Source of the DNA: Bacillota bacterium
Lineage (GTDB): Bacteria > Bacillota > UBA4882 > UBA8346
Direction of reading: 5' to 3'
DNA length: 64,000 nucleotides
Assembly: GCA_012735315.1 (NCBI GenBank)
Contig: JAAYHS010000192.1
Coordinates: 1 to 64,000 of the forward strand
Numbering within the stretch: the first letter of the stretch is position 1; each line of letters starts with the position of its first letter. Under the pieces are notes generated by a model that did no database searches, was not told where the DNA came from, and saw only the letters and a program-made list of their open reading frames with translations. Below are positions 32,696-41,129 of the stretch, in pieces. Position numbers and translations under genes: made by a program.

Positions 32696-33960
32696 TTTAC
32701 TCCAACCTCCTCCGGTCCGGCTATTTTACCGGCTACCGCCGAAGCGGCCGCTACCGCCGGACTCGCTAAATAGACTTCGCTCTCCGGATGGCCCATTCGG
32801 CCCACGAAATTCCGGTTGGTGGTGGCGACGGCCCGTTCTCCCTTGGCTAAGATGCCCATATGCCCGCCCAAACAGGGACCGCAGGTGGGTGTGGAAACGG
32901 CGGCGCCGGCATCGATAAAGATTTCAAACAAGCCTTCGCGCATCGCTTGACGCCAAATTTCCTGGGTGCCGGGGATGATAATCAAACGGACGTTGGGATT
33001 AACTTTTTTACCCTTTAGGACCGCCGCCGCTTCCCGCAAGTCCTCGATTCTTCCGTTGGTGCAAGAACCGATAATCGCTTGGTCGATGGATACATTACCG
33101 CACTCCGAAAGGGGTTTGACATTCTCCGGAAGATGCGGGAAAGCCACTTGCGGCTCAAGTTGCGAAACGTCCCATTCATATACTTGAGCATAGTGGGCGT
33201 CGGGGTCGCTGACGTAAACATTGAAGTTACGTTTAGCCCTGGGTTTCACATATTCCAACGTTTTTTCATCAACGTGGAAAATTCCGTTTTTAGCGCCGGC
33301 TTCAATGGCCATGTTGGCCATGGTAAAACGGCCGTCCATCGAGAGAGCGGCGATAGATTCGCCGGTGAATTCCATCGCTCGATACAGGGCGCCGTCAACC
33401 CCGATTTTACCGATGGTAAAGAGAATCAGATCCTTGCCGCCGACCCATTTAGGGAGTTTACCGTAGTAGATGAATTTAATGCTTTCCGGCGCCTTGAACC
33501 AGGCTTCGCCGAGGGCCATCCCGGCCGCCATGTCGGTGCTGCCGATGCCGGTGGCAAAGGCCCCTAAAGCGCCGTAAGTGCAAGTGTGTGAATCGGCCCC
33601 GATTACCAAATCTCCGGGAAGGACCAGACCTTTCTCCGGAAGCAGACAGTGTTCGATGCCCATTTGACCTACTTCGAAATAGTTCACTATTCCGTATTTA
33701 TGCGCGAATTCCCGGAGTATTTTGGCTTGCTCCGCCGATTTGATATCTTTGTTCGGGGTGAAATGATCCGGGATTAGGGCTATTTTTGCTTGATCGAAAA
33801 CCCTGTCGACGCCGATTTTTTCGAATTCCTTGATCGCTACCGGAGCGGTAATATCGTTACCAAGCACTAAATCGAGTTTGGCGTTGATTAATTCACCGGG
33901 AACTACCGTGGTTTTACCGGCATGAGCGGCCAAAATTTTCTCGGTTATTGTCATTCCCAT
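32692..33960 (-). CDS. leuC: 3-isopropylmalate dehydratase large subunit
   Basis: Aconitase-family [4Fe-4S] subunit that isomerises 2- to 3-isopropylmalate. Cluster ligands: IGSCTNGR (about residue 300) and CGPCLGG (about 360). [24 protein letters not shown] is the family signature. Length 422 and the accompanying short LeuD indicate the HACN-type lineage. ATG 33960 is chosen because GAGGTG lies 6 bases before; an in-frame GTG at 33969 falls in the spacer. leuA is not in the window and no T-box leader is visible upstream. Confidence 0.93.
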   Translation of the reverse strand: MGMTITEKILAAHAGKTTVVPGELINAKLDLVLGNDITAPVAIKEFEKIGVDRVFDQAKIALIPDHFTPNKDIKSAEQAKILREFAHKYGIVNYFEVGQMGIEHCLLPEKGLVLPGDLVIGADSHTCTYGALGAFATGIGSTDMAAGMALGEAWFKAPESIKFIYYGKLPKWVGGKDLILFTIGKIGVDGALYRAMEFTGESIAALSMDGRFTMANMAIEAGAKNGIFHVDEKTLEYVKPRAKRNFNVYVSDPDAHYAQVYEWDVSQLEPQVAFPHLPENVKPLSECGNVSIDQAIIGSCTNGRIEDLREAAAVLKGKKVNPNVRLIIIPGTQEIWRQAMREGLFEIFIDAGAAVSTPTCGPCLGGHMGILAKGERAVATTNRNFVGRMGHPESEVYLASPAVAAASAVAGKIAGPEEVGVK

Positions 33961-34065
33961 TTGTTTCACCTCATTTTTATTAATAAGTATTAAATTTCAT
34001 AAGAGATCGAAAAACATAGAGGAAGGAGTGGCGGAGTTTTGATCGATTTTGGGGCGGGGTAAAAG

Positions 34066-34896
34066 TTATGAAGGTTTGACTCCGGTCGCCCCGAACATCG
34101 AAATTTCCACCGTTACTCCGGATTTACTGGATGTTCGGCAGTTGCATCCCAAATCAAAAATTTCAATCTCGGAAAAGCCGGCGTCCAAAAGCCATCTTTT
34201 CAGCTCCGATCTTTCAATACCAAGCCAGATATCGGATTTTTCCACTTTGGTCCATTGGTAGTTATGCCGGTTGATATCACTGAGGACTATACGCCCTTGC
34301 GTTTTGAGAATCCGATAAAATTCTTTAATCGCCAAAGGGGGTTCCAGCAGATGGTGCAGCAACAGGTTGGCATAAACCATATCCTGTGAATCATCCTCAA
34401 AAGGCAAATCGTGCGCGTCGCCTTCGATAAGCCGAATGGTTTTTAGTTCTTGTTGGGACAAGTCCTTGCGGGCGACCTCCAACATAGCGGGTGAGATATC
34501 GATGGCATTAACAACTCTTGCGGTTTCGGACAATTTTTTAGCCAGATAACCGGTGCCGGTGCCGATATCGGCTACCGTCGACCCCGGTTCCGGCGGAAAA
34601 CGGGAGATTAAAATGTCGCGCAAAGCTTCACCGTAAAAATCTTTGCGCATTTCATCATAAACCGGGGCCACTTGAGCGAAATATGCCTTATTATCTTCTT
34701 CAGCGGAGACATATTCCCGGGAGTTTCCCGCGGCAATCCAATTCAATAGGGCGGTGCGGGAAAAACGCCATTCGCGGCCGATTTTACGGGCCGGAATATT
34801 ATCTTCGCGCAATAACTTTAGAAAAGTTTTCGTGCTTACTTGAAAGAGCTGACTGGCTTCTTCCAAGGACAGCACTTCTTTCTCGGTATCGGACAT
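34066..34896 (-). CDS. Excisionase-type HTH fused to SAM methyltransferase
   Basis: 276 residues in two parts. Residues about 8-55 are a MerR/excisionase-like helix-turn-helix (LSLEEASQLFQVSTKTFLKLLREDNIPARKIGREWRF). Residues about 75-230 are a class I methyltransferase: VADIGTGTGYLAKKL (SAM loop), AIDISPAMLEVA, and VYANLLLHHLLEP, of the UbiE/ArsM-like group. The end (LGCNCRTSS) has two Cys. The fusion parallels ArsR-methyltransferase proteins, suggesting a ligand-modifying regulator, but the target is unknown. ATG 34896 has GAAGGG about 10 bases upstream. It precedes leuC by about 105 bases on the same strand. Confidence 0.8.
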   Translation of the reverse strand: MSDTEKEVLSLEEASQLFQVSTKTFLKLLREDNIPARKIGREWRFSRTALLNWIAAGNSREYVSAEEDNKAYFAQVAPVYDEMRKDFYGEALRDILISRFPPEPGSTVADIGTGTGYLAKKLSETARVVNAIDISPAMLEVARKDLSQQELKTIRLIEGDAHDLPFEDDSQDMVYANLLLHHLLEPPLAIKEFYRILKTQGRIVLSDINRHNYQWTKVEKSDIWLGIERSELKRWLLDAGFSEIEIFDLGCNCRTSSKSGVTVEISMFGATGVKPS

Positions 34897-35081
34897 CAAT
34901 ACCAAACCCTTCGGTTTTTCCTTATTATAAACATGGAAAGTAAAAATTGTCAAGAATTATTTTCTTCTATCTTCCGTTATATTCTCTTATTTTCCATTAA
35001 AGTAGTATTAGAGTCGCTTAAATACCGGTATTAATATTTTCGTTATCCGCCGGAAATAAAGTCGGAGCAGCAGCGTCGCGG

Positions 35082-35507
35082 CTAGGTTTGTTGAGGGTCG
35101 TGGATTGCAGCTAAAGGAATTTTTCCCTTAATTCCTTTCAGGATAAATTCCATGGTACAATGGGGACAGGTTATGTTCAAACGGTGTTCTTTGATGGGGG
35201 CGAGCATTGGGCCTTCACAACGCGGGCAGATTAACACCACGCGGTCGGCGGGTTGACGGAGCGAAGGAACGGCGCTGCCAGGCGAAGACATTAGCGCGGT
35301 TTCCCTATTAATGGAATAGCCGCAAGTTACACAGGAAAAGATCTTCCCTTGTTTGGGCAGGGGAAATATCGGAATCAAAAAGAGCGATAGAAACAACCGG
35401 TATTCAACTTCCTGAAAATTGCGGAGATCGTTGCAATAGGGGCAATGATGCCTGATAACAACCTTTTTTACTTTTTTAACGGGATTGACTCCAACTACTA
35501 AAGACAT
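35082..35507 (-). CDS. Double zinc-ribbon protein
   Basis: 141 residues. Two Cys4 zinc ribbons: CPYC...CVTC (about residues 22-60) and CPRC...CPHC (about 94-116). A hydrophobic stretch (YRLFLSLFLIPIFPLP, about 36-51) lies inside the first ribbon, so it could contact membrane or another protein. No catalytic motif. The strand is that of the HTH-methyltransferase gene, 185 bases downstream. Function unknown. Confidence 0.7.
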   Translation of the reverse strand: MSLVVGVNPVKKVKKVVIRHHCPYCNDLRNFQEVEYRLFLSLFLIPIFPLPKQGKIFSCVTCGYSINRETALMSSPGSAVPSLRQPADRVVLICPRCEGPMLAPIKEHRLNITCPHCTMEFILKGIKGKIPLAAIHDPQQT

Positions 35508-35600
35508 GGAAGACGCTCCTTGTTAATAGATTGGATTCAGGGATTGAGCGGGAATTCCGATTAGACGCCAACTCCTGATGATCCTGATAGATAGTCGCCA

Positions 35601-35616
35601 CCCCGGCATGCCGGGG
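35601..35616. repeat. Short dispersed palindrome, copy 3
   Basis: CCCCGGCATGCCGGGG, preceded by CCA and followed by GGATGAAAATA as in copy 1. An ATAGAGGC/GCCTCTAT pair (35635-35642, 35680-35687) comes next. Together they are the main content of the 300 bases before eda. Confidence 0.6.
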
Positions 35617-35746
35617 GAACGTTAACGGATGAAAATAGAGGCACGGAGAAATCATTTTCCAAGCAGCAAAATATCCATAGCCTCTATATTATTTATCGGT
35701 TATCATCGGTAAAACCTGATGCCAGTTTAAAGTTTTGTTTCGGAAT

Positions 35747-35774
35747 TTGTCGGCAACCGGTCTTATGTTATAAT
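35747..35774 (+). promoter_or_regulatory. Predicted promoter of eda
   Basis: TTGTCG (35747-35752), 16 bases, TATAAT (35769-35774), 33 bases before the start codon. Confidence 0.55.
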
Positions 35775-35807
35775 GTTAAAGTAATAATGAAAACAGGGGG
35801 TATAACC

Positions 35808-36455
35808 ATGGATAAAGAAACGATCATCTCCAAAATTACGGAATGCGGTTTAGTGGCGGTGGTTAGGGCCGAATCCAGCGAACAGGGTTTAAAAATCGCC
35901 GAAGCCTGCGCTAAAGCGGGGGTGGCGGGGATCGAAATCACTTTTACCGTGCCCGGGGCCGCTGATGTAATCAAAGACTGTGTCAAAAGGTTTAAAAGCG
36001 GTGAGATTATTATCGGAGCGGGGACCGTTATGGATCCCGAAACCGCGCGGGTGGCGATTCTTTCCGGCGCCCAATACGTGGTCAGCCCTTACTTAAATCT
36101 TGAGATGGTTAAATTATGCAACCGGTACCGGGTCCCGGTCATGCCCGGCGCCATGACTATTAAAGAGATTGTCGAGAGTATGGAAGCCGGAGCGGATATC
36201 GTTAAAATCTTTCCGGGAGAGCTCTTTGGACCGGGGATTATCAAGGCGGTACGAGGACCGATTCCCTATGCGAAAATGATGCCTACCGGCGGAGTAAGCC
36301 TTGATAACGTTGAAGAATGGATTAAAGCCGGCGCCGTGGCCGTGGGAGTGGGCGGCAAGCTTACCGGAGGGGCGAAAACCGGCGATTATGATTTGATCAC
36401 TAAAACCGCCGAGCAATTCATCGCTAAAATTAAGGAAGCTCGAGCGAAAAAGTGA
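35808..36455 (+). CDS. eda: KDPG/KHG aldolase
   Basis: Class I aldolase that splits 2-keto-3-deoxy-6-phosphogluconate into pyruvate and glyceraldehyde-3-phosphate (or 4-hydroxy-2-oxoglutarate). The Schiff-base Lys is in GADIVKIFPGEL (about residue 131), the base Glu in GIEITFTVPGA (about 44), and the phosphate site in PTGGVSLDNV. 215 residues, normal. ATG 35808 is used: AGGGGG lies 8 bases before; the ATG at 35787 has no site. Own promoter and terminator, so monocistronic. It could process products of the sugar-acid SDR at 28.5 kb. Confidence 0.92.
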   Translation: MDKETIISKITECGLVAVVRAESSEQGLKIAEACAKAGVAGIEITFTVPGAADVIKDCVKRFKSGEIIIGAGTVMDPETARVAILSGAQYVVSPYLNLEMVKLCNRYRVPVMPGAMTIKEIVESMEAGADIVKIFPGELFGPGIIKAVRGPIPYAKMMPTGGVSLDNVEEWIKAGAVAVGVGGKLTGGAKTGDYDLITKTAEQFIAKIKEARAKK

Positions 36456-36476
36456 ACGACGGTTAATTAATAAAGG

Positions 36477-36520
36477 AAGGCTGTTGCAAAAGGGAGTAGA
36501 GGTTTTGCGGCAGCCTTTTT
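36477..36520 (+). terminator. Rho-independent terminator
   Basis: AAGGCTGTTGCAAAA (36477-36491) pairs with TTTTGCGGCAGCCTT (36503-36517) with one G-U, followed by TTT. Confidence 0.85.
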
Positions 36521-36566
36521 ACTTTTGGTCGCCGCTTTTTTAAGACGAGGACAAGGTATCGATAGA

Positions 36567-37415
36567 TTAGTTGATCCGGATGAGCTTGCGAAGCCGGGCA
36601 AAGAAATCGGACTCATATTCGTTTTCCTCATTACCGTCGTAATAGAGGTTAAGAACAAACCGGTAATCTTGGGGCGCCGACAAATCCTGCCGGCTGGGAT
36701 CGGTTGAAAGATTGCGAACCGGTTCGGGAAGTTTTTGGTTAATCAGGTTCACCAGCCGGAAAAAAGTTTTATTAATCGAATCGATCAAATTTTGAAGTTC
36801 GGAATCGTTCTCGATTAAATGGCGGATCGGTTCTTTTTCGGTATGGAAAGTTCCGGAAAATTGACGGCGATAGACAATTTTTTGAAAAACAGCCGCCGGG
36901 AACTTTTTAAGTTGAACCAAACGCCTTAGTTCTTCTTGTTCTTCTTCGAGAAATTTGGCTAATTTAGGTAATTGAGCGGCTGCATGTAGTTGAAAGAGCG
37001 ATTTTTGAAGCGCCTCCTTCAATTGGGAGGGTTCGTTAAAATTGTGGCGACGCGCTACCAGACCAAGACAAATTTTTTCAATTACTTGAACAACAGAGTG
37101 CCATTGTAAGGCAATGGCTTCAACTTGCTCGGTTTGCTCCGGATCCATTCGGTTTAACGCGCGGGTAAGACCGTCCAAGTCGCCGAGCAATGGATAGTTT
37201 TTATCGAGATTCGGGTAGTTTTCATATAGAACCCGGATTTTGCGCTGTAAACCGGTTGGCGGAATCTGATCTTTCGCGGTGATCAAGATATCGATATAAC
37301 CGGTTAAAGCCACCCTATTCCAGGATATTGAATGGATGGGGTTGGCCAATTGGGCTTGCAAATGCGCAAAATAAGGGAAGGAGAGCATTTCCAAATAATC
37401 GACGGTTTCACTCAT
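36567..37415 (-). CDS. Helical protein of unknown function, third gene of ParM-like/LSm-like operon
   Basis: 282 residues, almost wholly helical, no signal or membrane segment. Residues about 155-170 (LEEEQEELRRLVQLKK) look like a short coiled coil. The C-terminus is acidic then aromatic (DGNEENEYESDFFARLRKLIRIN). No family recognised. TAGGAGA precedes ATG 37415, 12 bases after the stop of the LSm-like gene. Its position as last gene of an actin-like/LSm-like operon suggests it could be an adaptor, analogous in place, not in sequence, to the DNA-binding partner of ParM. Confidence 0.75.
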   Translation of the reverse strand: MSETVDYLEMLSFPYFAHLQAQLANPIHSISWNRVALTGYIDILITAKDQIPPTGLQRKIRVLYENYPNLDKNYPLLGDLDGLTRALNRMDPEQTEQVEAIALQWHSVVQVIEKICLGLVARRHNFNEPSQLKEALQKSLFQLHAAAQLPKLAKFLEEEQEELRRLVQLKKFPAAVFQKIVYRRQFSGTFHTEKEPIRHLIENDSELQNLIDSINKTFFRLVNLINQKLPEPVRNLSTDPSRQDLSAPQDYRFVLNLYYDGNEENEYESDFFARLRKLIRIN

Positions 37416-37427
37416 ATCTTAGATCTC

Positions 37428-37850
37428 CTACCAATTCCTAACCAAATTATCCAATCGTTCTTTAAAATCGTTTCCTTTGGCGCCGGAGTTTTCAGCGCCG
37501 GTCGCCGGAGTTTTTACTTCGGTTAATACGGGTTTAAGTTTAGGAGGGACGGTATTTCCCGAAGCCATGGTTTTATCGGCGTTGGAGGAAGACGAATATT
37601 CAGTCGTAACCGCGGCTGAATCAACGGCCGAGATTTGATCCATTTCCGCCTGTAAGCGCAGGATTTTATTGATCCGGACCATCTGCAAATACTTGCCGTC
37701 TTTGATCAACAAGAAATCGGAATCCCAGCCCAACAAGGTCCCTGAAAGCTTGGCGCCGTCCTCTAGATATAAGATAAAGTCGCTTTTTTTGCGCAATAAA
37801 TAATTTAAAACCAGACTACTGTTGAAAATACCGGCATTGAATTCATTCAT
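37428..37850 (-). CDS. LSm/Hfq-like small protein with disordered tail
   Basis: 140 residues. About residues 20-65 match the Sm fold: LYLEDGAKLSGTLLGWDSDF fits Sm1 (Hfq has FLxNGxxLxGxIKGFDxF) and QMVRINKILRL fits Sm2. The rest is Ser/Thr/Pro/Ala-rich and looks disordered, ending in a short amphipathic helix (FKERLDNLVRNW). Such proteins form rings that bind RNA or proteins. ATG 37850 overlaps the end of the ParM-like gene, so translation is coupled; the ribosome binding site is weak (GGTAGCG). It is not the usual hfq, which is about 80 residues and lies next to miaA. Confidence 0.7.
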   Translation of the reverse strand: MNEFNAGIFNSSLVLNYLLRKKSDFILYLEDGAKLSGTLLGWDSDFLLIKDGKYLQMVRINKILRLQAEMDQISAVDSAAVTTEYSSSSNADKTMASGNTVPPKLKPVLTEVKTPATGAENSGAKGNDFKERLDNLVRNW

Positions 37851-38898
37851 CGCTACCAACCGCCGCTTCTAAACTGGAGGATGTCCGGTTGCGATTTCCA
37901 AAGAGCCGTTGCGCCAGCTTTCGGAATCCGTAAACATTGGCAAACTGGGCTTCTTTAGCTAATAATGAGTTTTCGAAATGCGGCATTAAATATTCGGCTA
38001 GAGCAATTCCGCCGCCGCCGGTGATAAAGACCATATCCAGTTCCCACTTATTAATCCACAGGCTGTTGATTTCGGTAACCAATTTTTCAGCGACGACACC
38101 GAAGGCGTGTTTCTTAATTTCCTCGAGATTATAGGTTTTGCCGGATATTCGGATTGACCCGCTCCGAACGATTTGGTCCAATTGATAAATGGGCTTGGAA
38201 ATTTTAAACTCTTCCTTTAAAAGTTCCGAAATCAGCACATAAGCGGTGCTTAAGGCGGTAGTGCTCGAACCGCTTAACCGGTCGATGTTTTCCAGGTTGT
38301 CGACTACGATGTAATCGGTGGTTCGGAAACCGACGTCAATAATACCTACCTTGGACGCGGCCAAATTTTCATCGACAATATTTCCGGTATAATCAAGAAT
38401 CAAGTCAAACAAGGAACCGAACGGTTCAGGCAAGACTTTGACCTCATTGACCATCAGCGTATAGTCTTGAACGGGACTCTGGTCTCTTTTGAAGGTGATG
38501 GTTTGACGGCCCTTATATAATTGGGTTAGGGCTTGTTTGGTTTCGGTAAAAAACCCTACCGGAAGACCGGTTACAATATTATAATTAGTGGCGCGGCCTT
38601 CGGCCAATAAAGCCAACACCGTCGAGAGCAAAACCTTGCTAATCCTTTCATCCATGCGGTTTTCATTTAAAGAAAACAATACAACATCCGATTGACGATT
38701 GGCGAGATCGCCCACGAAATATTCCCGGTCATCCACTACCACATGTAAGTTGTTAATCAGGTTAATTTCGGGGCTTTCATCGGTTATGTAGCGTAAAGTC
38801 CGGGCTTGCCCTACGACGGAAGGAAATATTTTGTCTTTCTTCCCGTCGGACGCCTTGACAAAACCGTAACCCAGATCGACTCCGATATTTTTTTCCAT
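37843..38898 (-). CDS. ParM/StbA-like actin-family ATPase
   Basis: 351 residues. The actin-fold motifs are present: phosphate-1 GVDLGYGFVKASDG (about 5-18), phosphate-2 GIIDVGFRTTDYIVVDN (about 183-199), and adenosine FITGGGGIALAEYL (about 290). The closest relatives known to me are plasmid ParM and crenactin-unrelated bacterial Alp proteins, which polymerise to move DNA. ATG 38898 has AAGGAGA 8 bases upstream; a longer frame to 38931 has no site. It heads an operon with an LSm-like and a helical protein. No plasmid replication gene is nearby, so this is a chromosomal copy or a domesticated one. Confidence 0.85.
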   Translation of the reverse strand: MEKNIGVDLGYGFVKASDGKKDKIFPSVVGQARTLRYITDESPEINLINNLHVVVDDREYFVGDLANRQSDVVLFSLNENRMDERISKVLLSTVLALLAEGRATNYNIVTGLPVGFFTETKQALTQLYKGRQTITFKRDQSPVQDYTLMVNEVKVLPEPFGSLFDLILDYTGNIVDENLAASKVGIIDVGFRTTDYIVVDNLENIDRLSGSSTTALSTAYVLISELLKEEFKISKPIYQLDQIVRSGSIRISGKTYNLEEIKKHAFGVVAEKLVTEINSLWINKWELDMVFITGGGGIALAEYLMPHFENSLLAKEAQFANVYGFRKLAQRLFGNRNRTSSSLEAAVGSDE

Positions 38899-38931
38899 AA
38901 CCCAAATCTCCTTCCATTTCATTATCATCAT

Positions 38932-39370
38932 GCTAAGCAGCGGTTTGTTCCAAAAGCGCTAATTAAGTAACGGAACAAATGATGTAACAATACATACTTC
39001 GTCAAAAATCATTGATAACTTTAGAGGAGTGTTAGATTTCACAAGGGAAAAACCGACTTTTTAAATATAAAGAGGTCGTTTTAACGGTGACATTATTATT
39101 ATATCAAAAGAATCGCCGATTGGAATTGAATTTCGCCCGTTAAGAAAGATTCAAATCCCGGATGGAAAAAGGTGGTTGATCGGTTGGTGTTTTATTTATT
39201 GTATTGCCGCTCTTCAAATAGCTATGGCGAGCTTTTTTAAACAGGAATAATGAAATTTGGATTAATACCCGCCGGAACGACTCAACCATTAATTCCGGGT
39301 AACCGATAAAATAGTTAAGGGAAAACTTAGCGGATCTCGATTGATGTCAATGATATTTCAGTTAAGGATA
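38932..39370. other. Gene-free divergent region
   Basis: About 440 AT-rich bases between the ParM-like operon (minus) and ftsEX (plus). No gene and no clear tandem repeats of the parC type are seen. CGTCAA at 39000-39005 gives a TTGACG -35 for the minus strand but its -10 is poor. Confidence 0.4.
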
Positions 39371-39373
39371 CAT

Positions 39374-39403
39374 TTGACGTTGAATAACGGCAGGAACTAA
39401 AAT
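39374..39403 (+). promoter_or_regulatory. Predicted promoter of ftsEX
   Basis: TTGACG (39374-39379), 18 bases, TAAAAT (39398-39403), about 50 bases before the ftsE start. Confidence 0.5.
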
Positions 39404-39454
39404 GGCGGTGTCGAAATAACGTAGCAATCATTTTTTCCCATGAGGTGACGACAA

Positions 39455-40135
39455 TTGATCCACTTTCAGGGCGTATCCAAGGTTTACCCCAATGGGGTGG
39501 TTGCGTTAAATAAAATAAATATGTTTGTCGATAAAGGAGAATTCGTTTTTCTGGTCGGCCCCAGCGGCGCCGGGAAAACCACCATCATTAAAATGATTAT
39601 CCGCAAGGAACTTCCGACCCAAGGGGTTATTTATATCGGGCGTAAAAATTTAGTAAGAATGAGAGAGAGCGAAGTGCCGTTTTTCCGGAGAAATATCGGA
39701 GTGATTTTTCAGGATTTTAAACTTCTTCCTAATAAAAATGTCTTTGAAAACGTGGCCTTTGCTTTGGAGGTAATCGAATCCTCCCGCAAGGAGATTATAA
39801 AGCAAGTGCCGGCGGTGCTGGAGTTGGTTGGACTTAAGGATAAGGCTCACCTTTTTCCGTCGGAATTATCCGGCGGCGAGCAGCAGCGAGTTTCACTGGC
39901 ACGGGCTATCGTTAATCGTCCTTTGCTGTTATTGGCCGACGAACCAACCGGGAATCTCGATCCGGATACTTCATGGGGAATAATGGACTTGCTCCTTGAA
40001 ATAAATAAGCGCGGAACCACGGTTATTATGGCTACTCACAATAAAGCGATTGTCGATAAGATGAGGCGCAGGGTCGTAGCCCTTGAATGCGGAAGGATCT
40101 GCAGAGATGATGCAAAGGGGGTTTACGAACTTTGA
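39455..40135 (+). CDS. ftsE: Cell-division ATP-binding protein FtsE
   Basis: ABC ATPase (226 residues) that works with FtsX to control peptidoglycan hydrolases at the septum. IHFQGVSKVYPNGVVAL at the start, GPSGAGKTT Walker A, LSGGEQQRVSLARAI signature and LLADEPTGNLDP Walker B are all FtsE-typical. The start is TTG 39455 with GAGGTG 7 bases before. It overlaps ftsX by 4 bases (TTGA). Confidence 0.95.
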   Translation: MIHFQGVSKVYPNGVVALNKINMFVDKGEFVFLVGPSGAGKTTIIKMIIRKELPTQGVIYIGRKNLVRMRESEVPFFRRNIGVIFQDFKLLPNKNVFENVAFALEVIESSRKEIIKQVPAVLELVGLKDKAHLFPSELSGGEQQRVSLARAIVNRPLLLLADEPTGNLDPDTSWGIMDLLLEINKRGTTVIMATHNKAIVDKMRRRVVALECGRICRDDAKGVYEL

Positions 40136-41001
40136 GAATCAAAACCTTCTGGTATTTTGCCAAAGAAGCGTGGATTGGCCTCGGCCGTAACGGGCTAATG
40201 ACGATCGCCACCATAGTCACTATTACCTTGTCCTTAATTATCTTGGGATTTTTCTATATTATTATCGCCAACGGCAATTACCTGTTGGATGCGGCTAAGG
40301 GCGTCCTGGAACTCCGGGTTTATCTTAAGGATGACGCCGATCCCTATGCTTTACAATCAAAAATTATTGAATATCAAGGAGTAAAAGATGTAAGCTTTGT
40401 CTCCAAGGAAGAAAGCGCCGAGTGGCTGGAGAAAAATCTGGGGATTCAGGATTTATTTAAGACAATGGAAAACCCCTTGCCGAATACGATCAACATTAAA
40501 CTCCGGGATGACGCCAAGGTTCGGACCTTGGCCCAAAAGGTGGCGGCTCTTGAAGGCGTCGACGAGGTGGAATACGGAGAGACATTCATCGAATGGATGT
40601 TAATAGCGGTCCAAATCGTTTGGGTCTTGGGAATCGGCTTGGTAACCATTGTCGGGATAGTGGTGTTATATATCATCGTTAATACGATTAGAATTACTGT
40701 TTTTGCCAGACGCAAAGAGATTGAGATTATGAAACTGGTAGGGGCGACCGATTGGTTTATCCGTTGGCCGTTTCTGATTGAAGGAATAATACTGGGGCTT
40801 ATTGGAGCGGTCATTGCTTTGCTGTTATTGTCAAAAGGGTACTACCTACTATTACAGTACATTAAACAATTTGCCCCGTTCATTCCTTTACTGACGGAAC
40901 AAGCAATTAACCGACAGCTATTCGTAATAACATTGGGGTTGGGTTTTTCCTTCGGGGTCATCGGCAGTATGTTGTCGTTGAAAAAATTTTTACGGGTTTA
41001 A
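40132..41001 (+). CDS. ftsX: Cell-division protein FtsX
   Basis: Permease-like partner of FtsE, 289 residues, four TM helices: one N-terminal (about 22-45), three C-terminal (about 165-190, 215-240, 262-282). The large extracellular loop (about 50-160) is where FtsX binds an activator such as EnvC or a CHAP/M23 hydrolase. IGLGRNGLMTIATIVTITLSLIILG is the usual first-helix region. Start TTG 40132 inside the ftsE stop; coupled translation. Confidence 0.93.
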   Translation: MRIKTFWYFAKEAWIGLGRNGLMTIATIVTITLSLIILGFFYIIIANGNYLLDAAKGVLELRVYLKDDADPYALQSKIIEYQGVKDVSFVSKEESAEWLEKNLGIQDLFKTMENPLPNTINIKLRDDAKVRTLAQKVAALEGVDEVEYGETFIEWMLIAVQIVWVLGIGLVTIVGIVVLYIIVNTIRITVFARRKEIEIMKLVGATDWFIRWPFLIEGIILGLIGAVIALLLLSKGYYLLLQYIKQFAPFIPLLTEQAINRQLFVITLGLGFSFGVIGSMLSLKKFLRV

Positions 41002-41129
41002 AACGGGGTTGCGGGGATTATCCTAGAAAATTTCGAGCGTAAAATCCAATAAGTCCAATAAGTCTAATATGATGAATTGAGAGTCGGTTGAGTTTGATCT
41101 CAGCACTAACGGTTCCATGGAGGTATTAA

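Noticed and set aside
33961-34065. T-box or leucine leader for leuCDB
   Set aside because: The 105-base gap has no Leu-codon leader, no T-box motif and no terminator/antiterminator pair.
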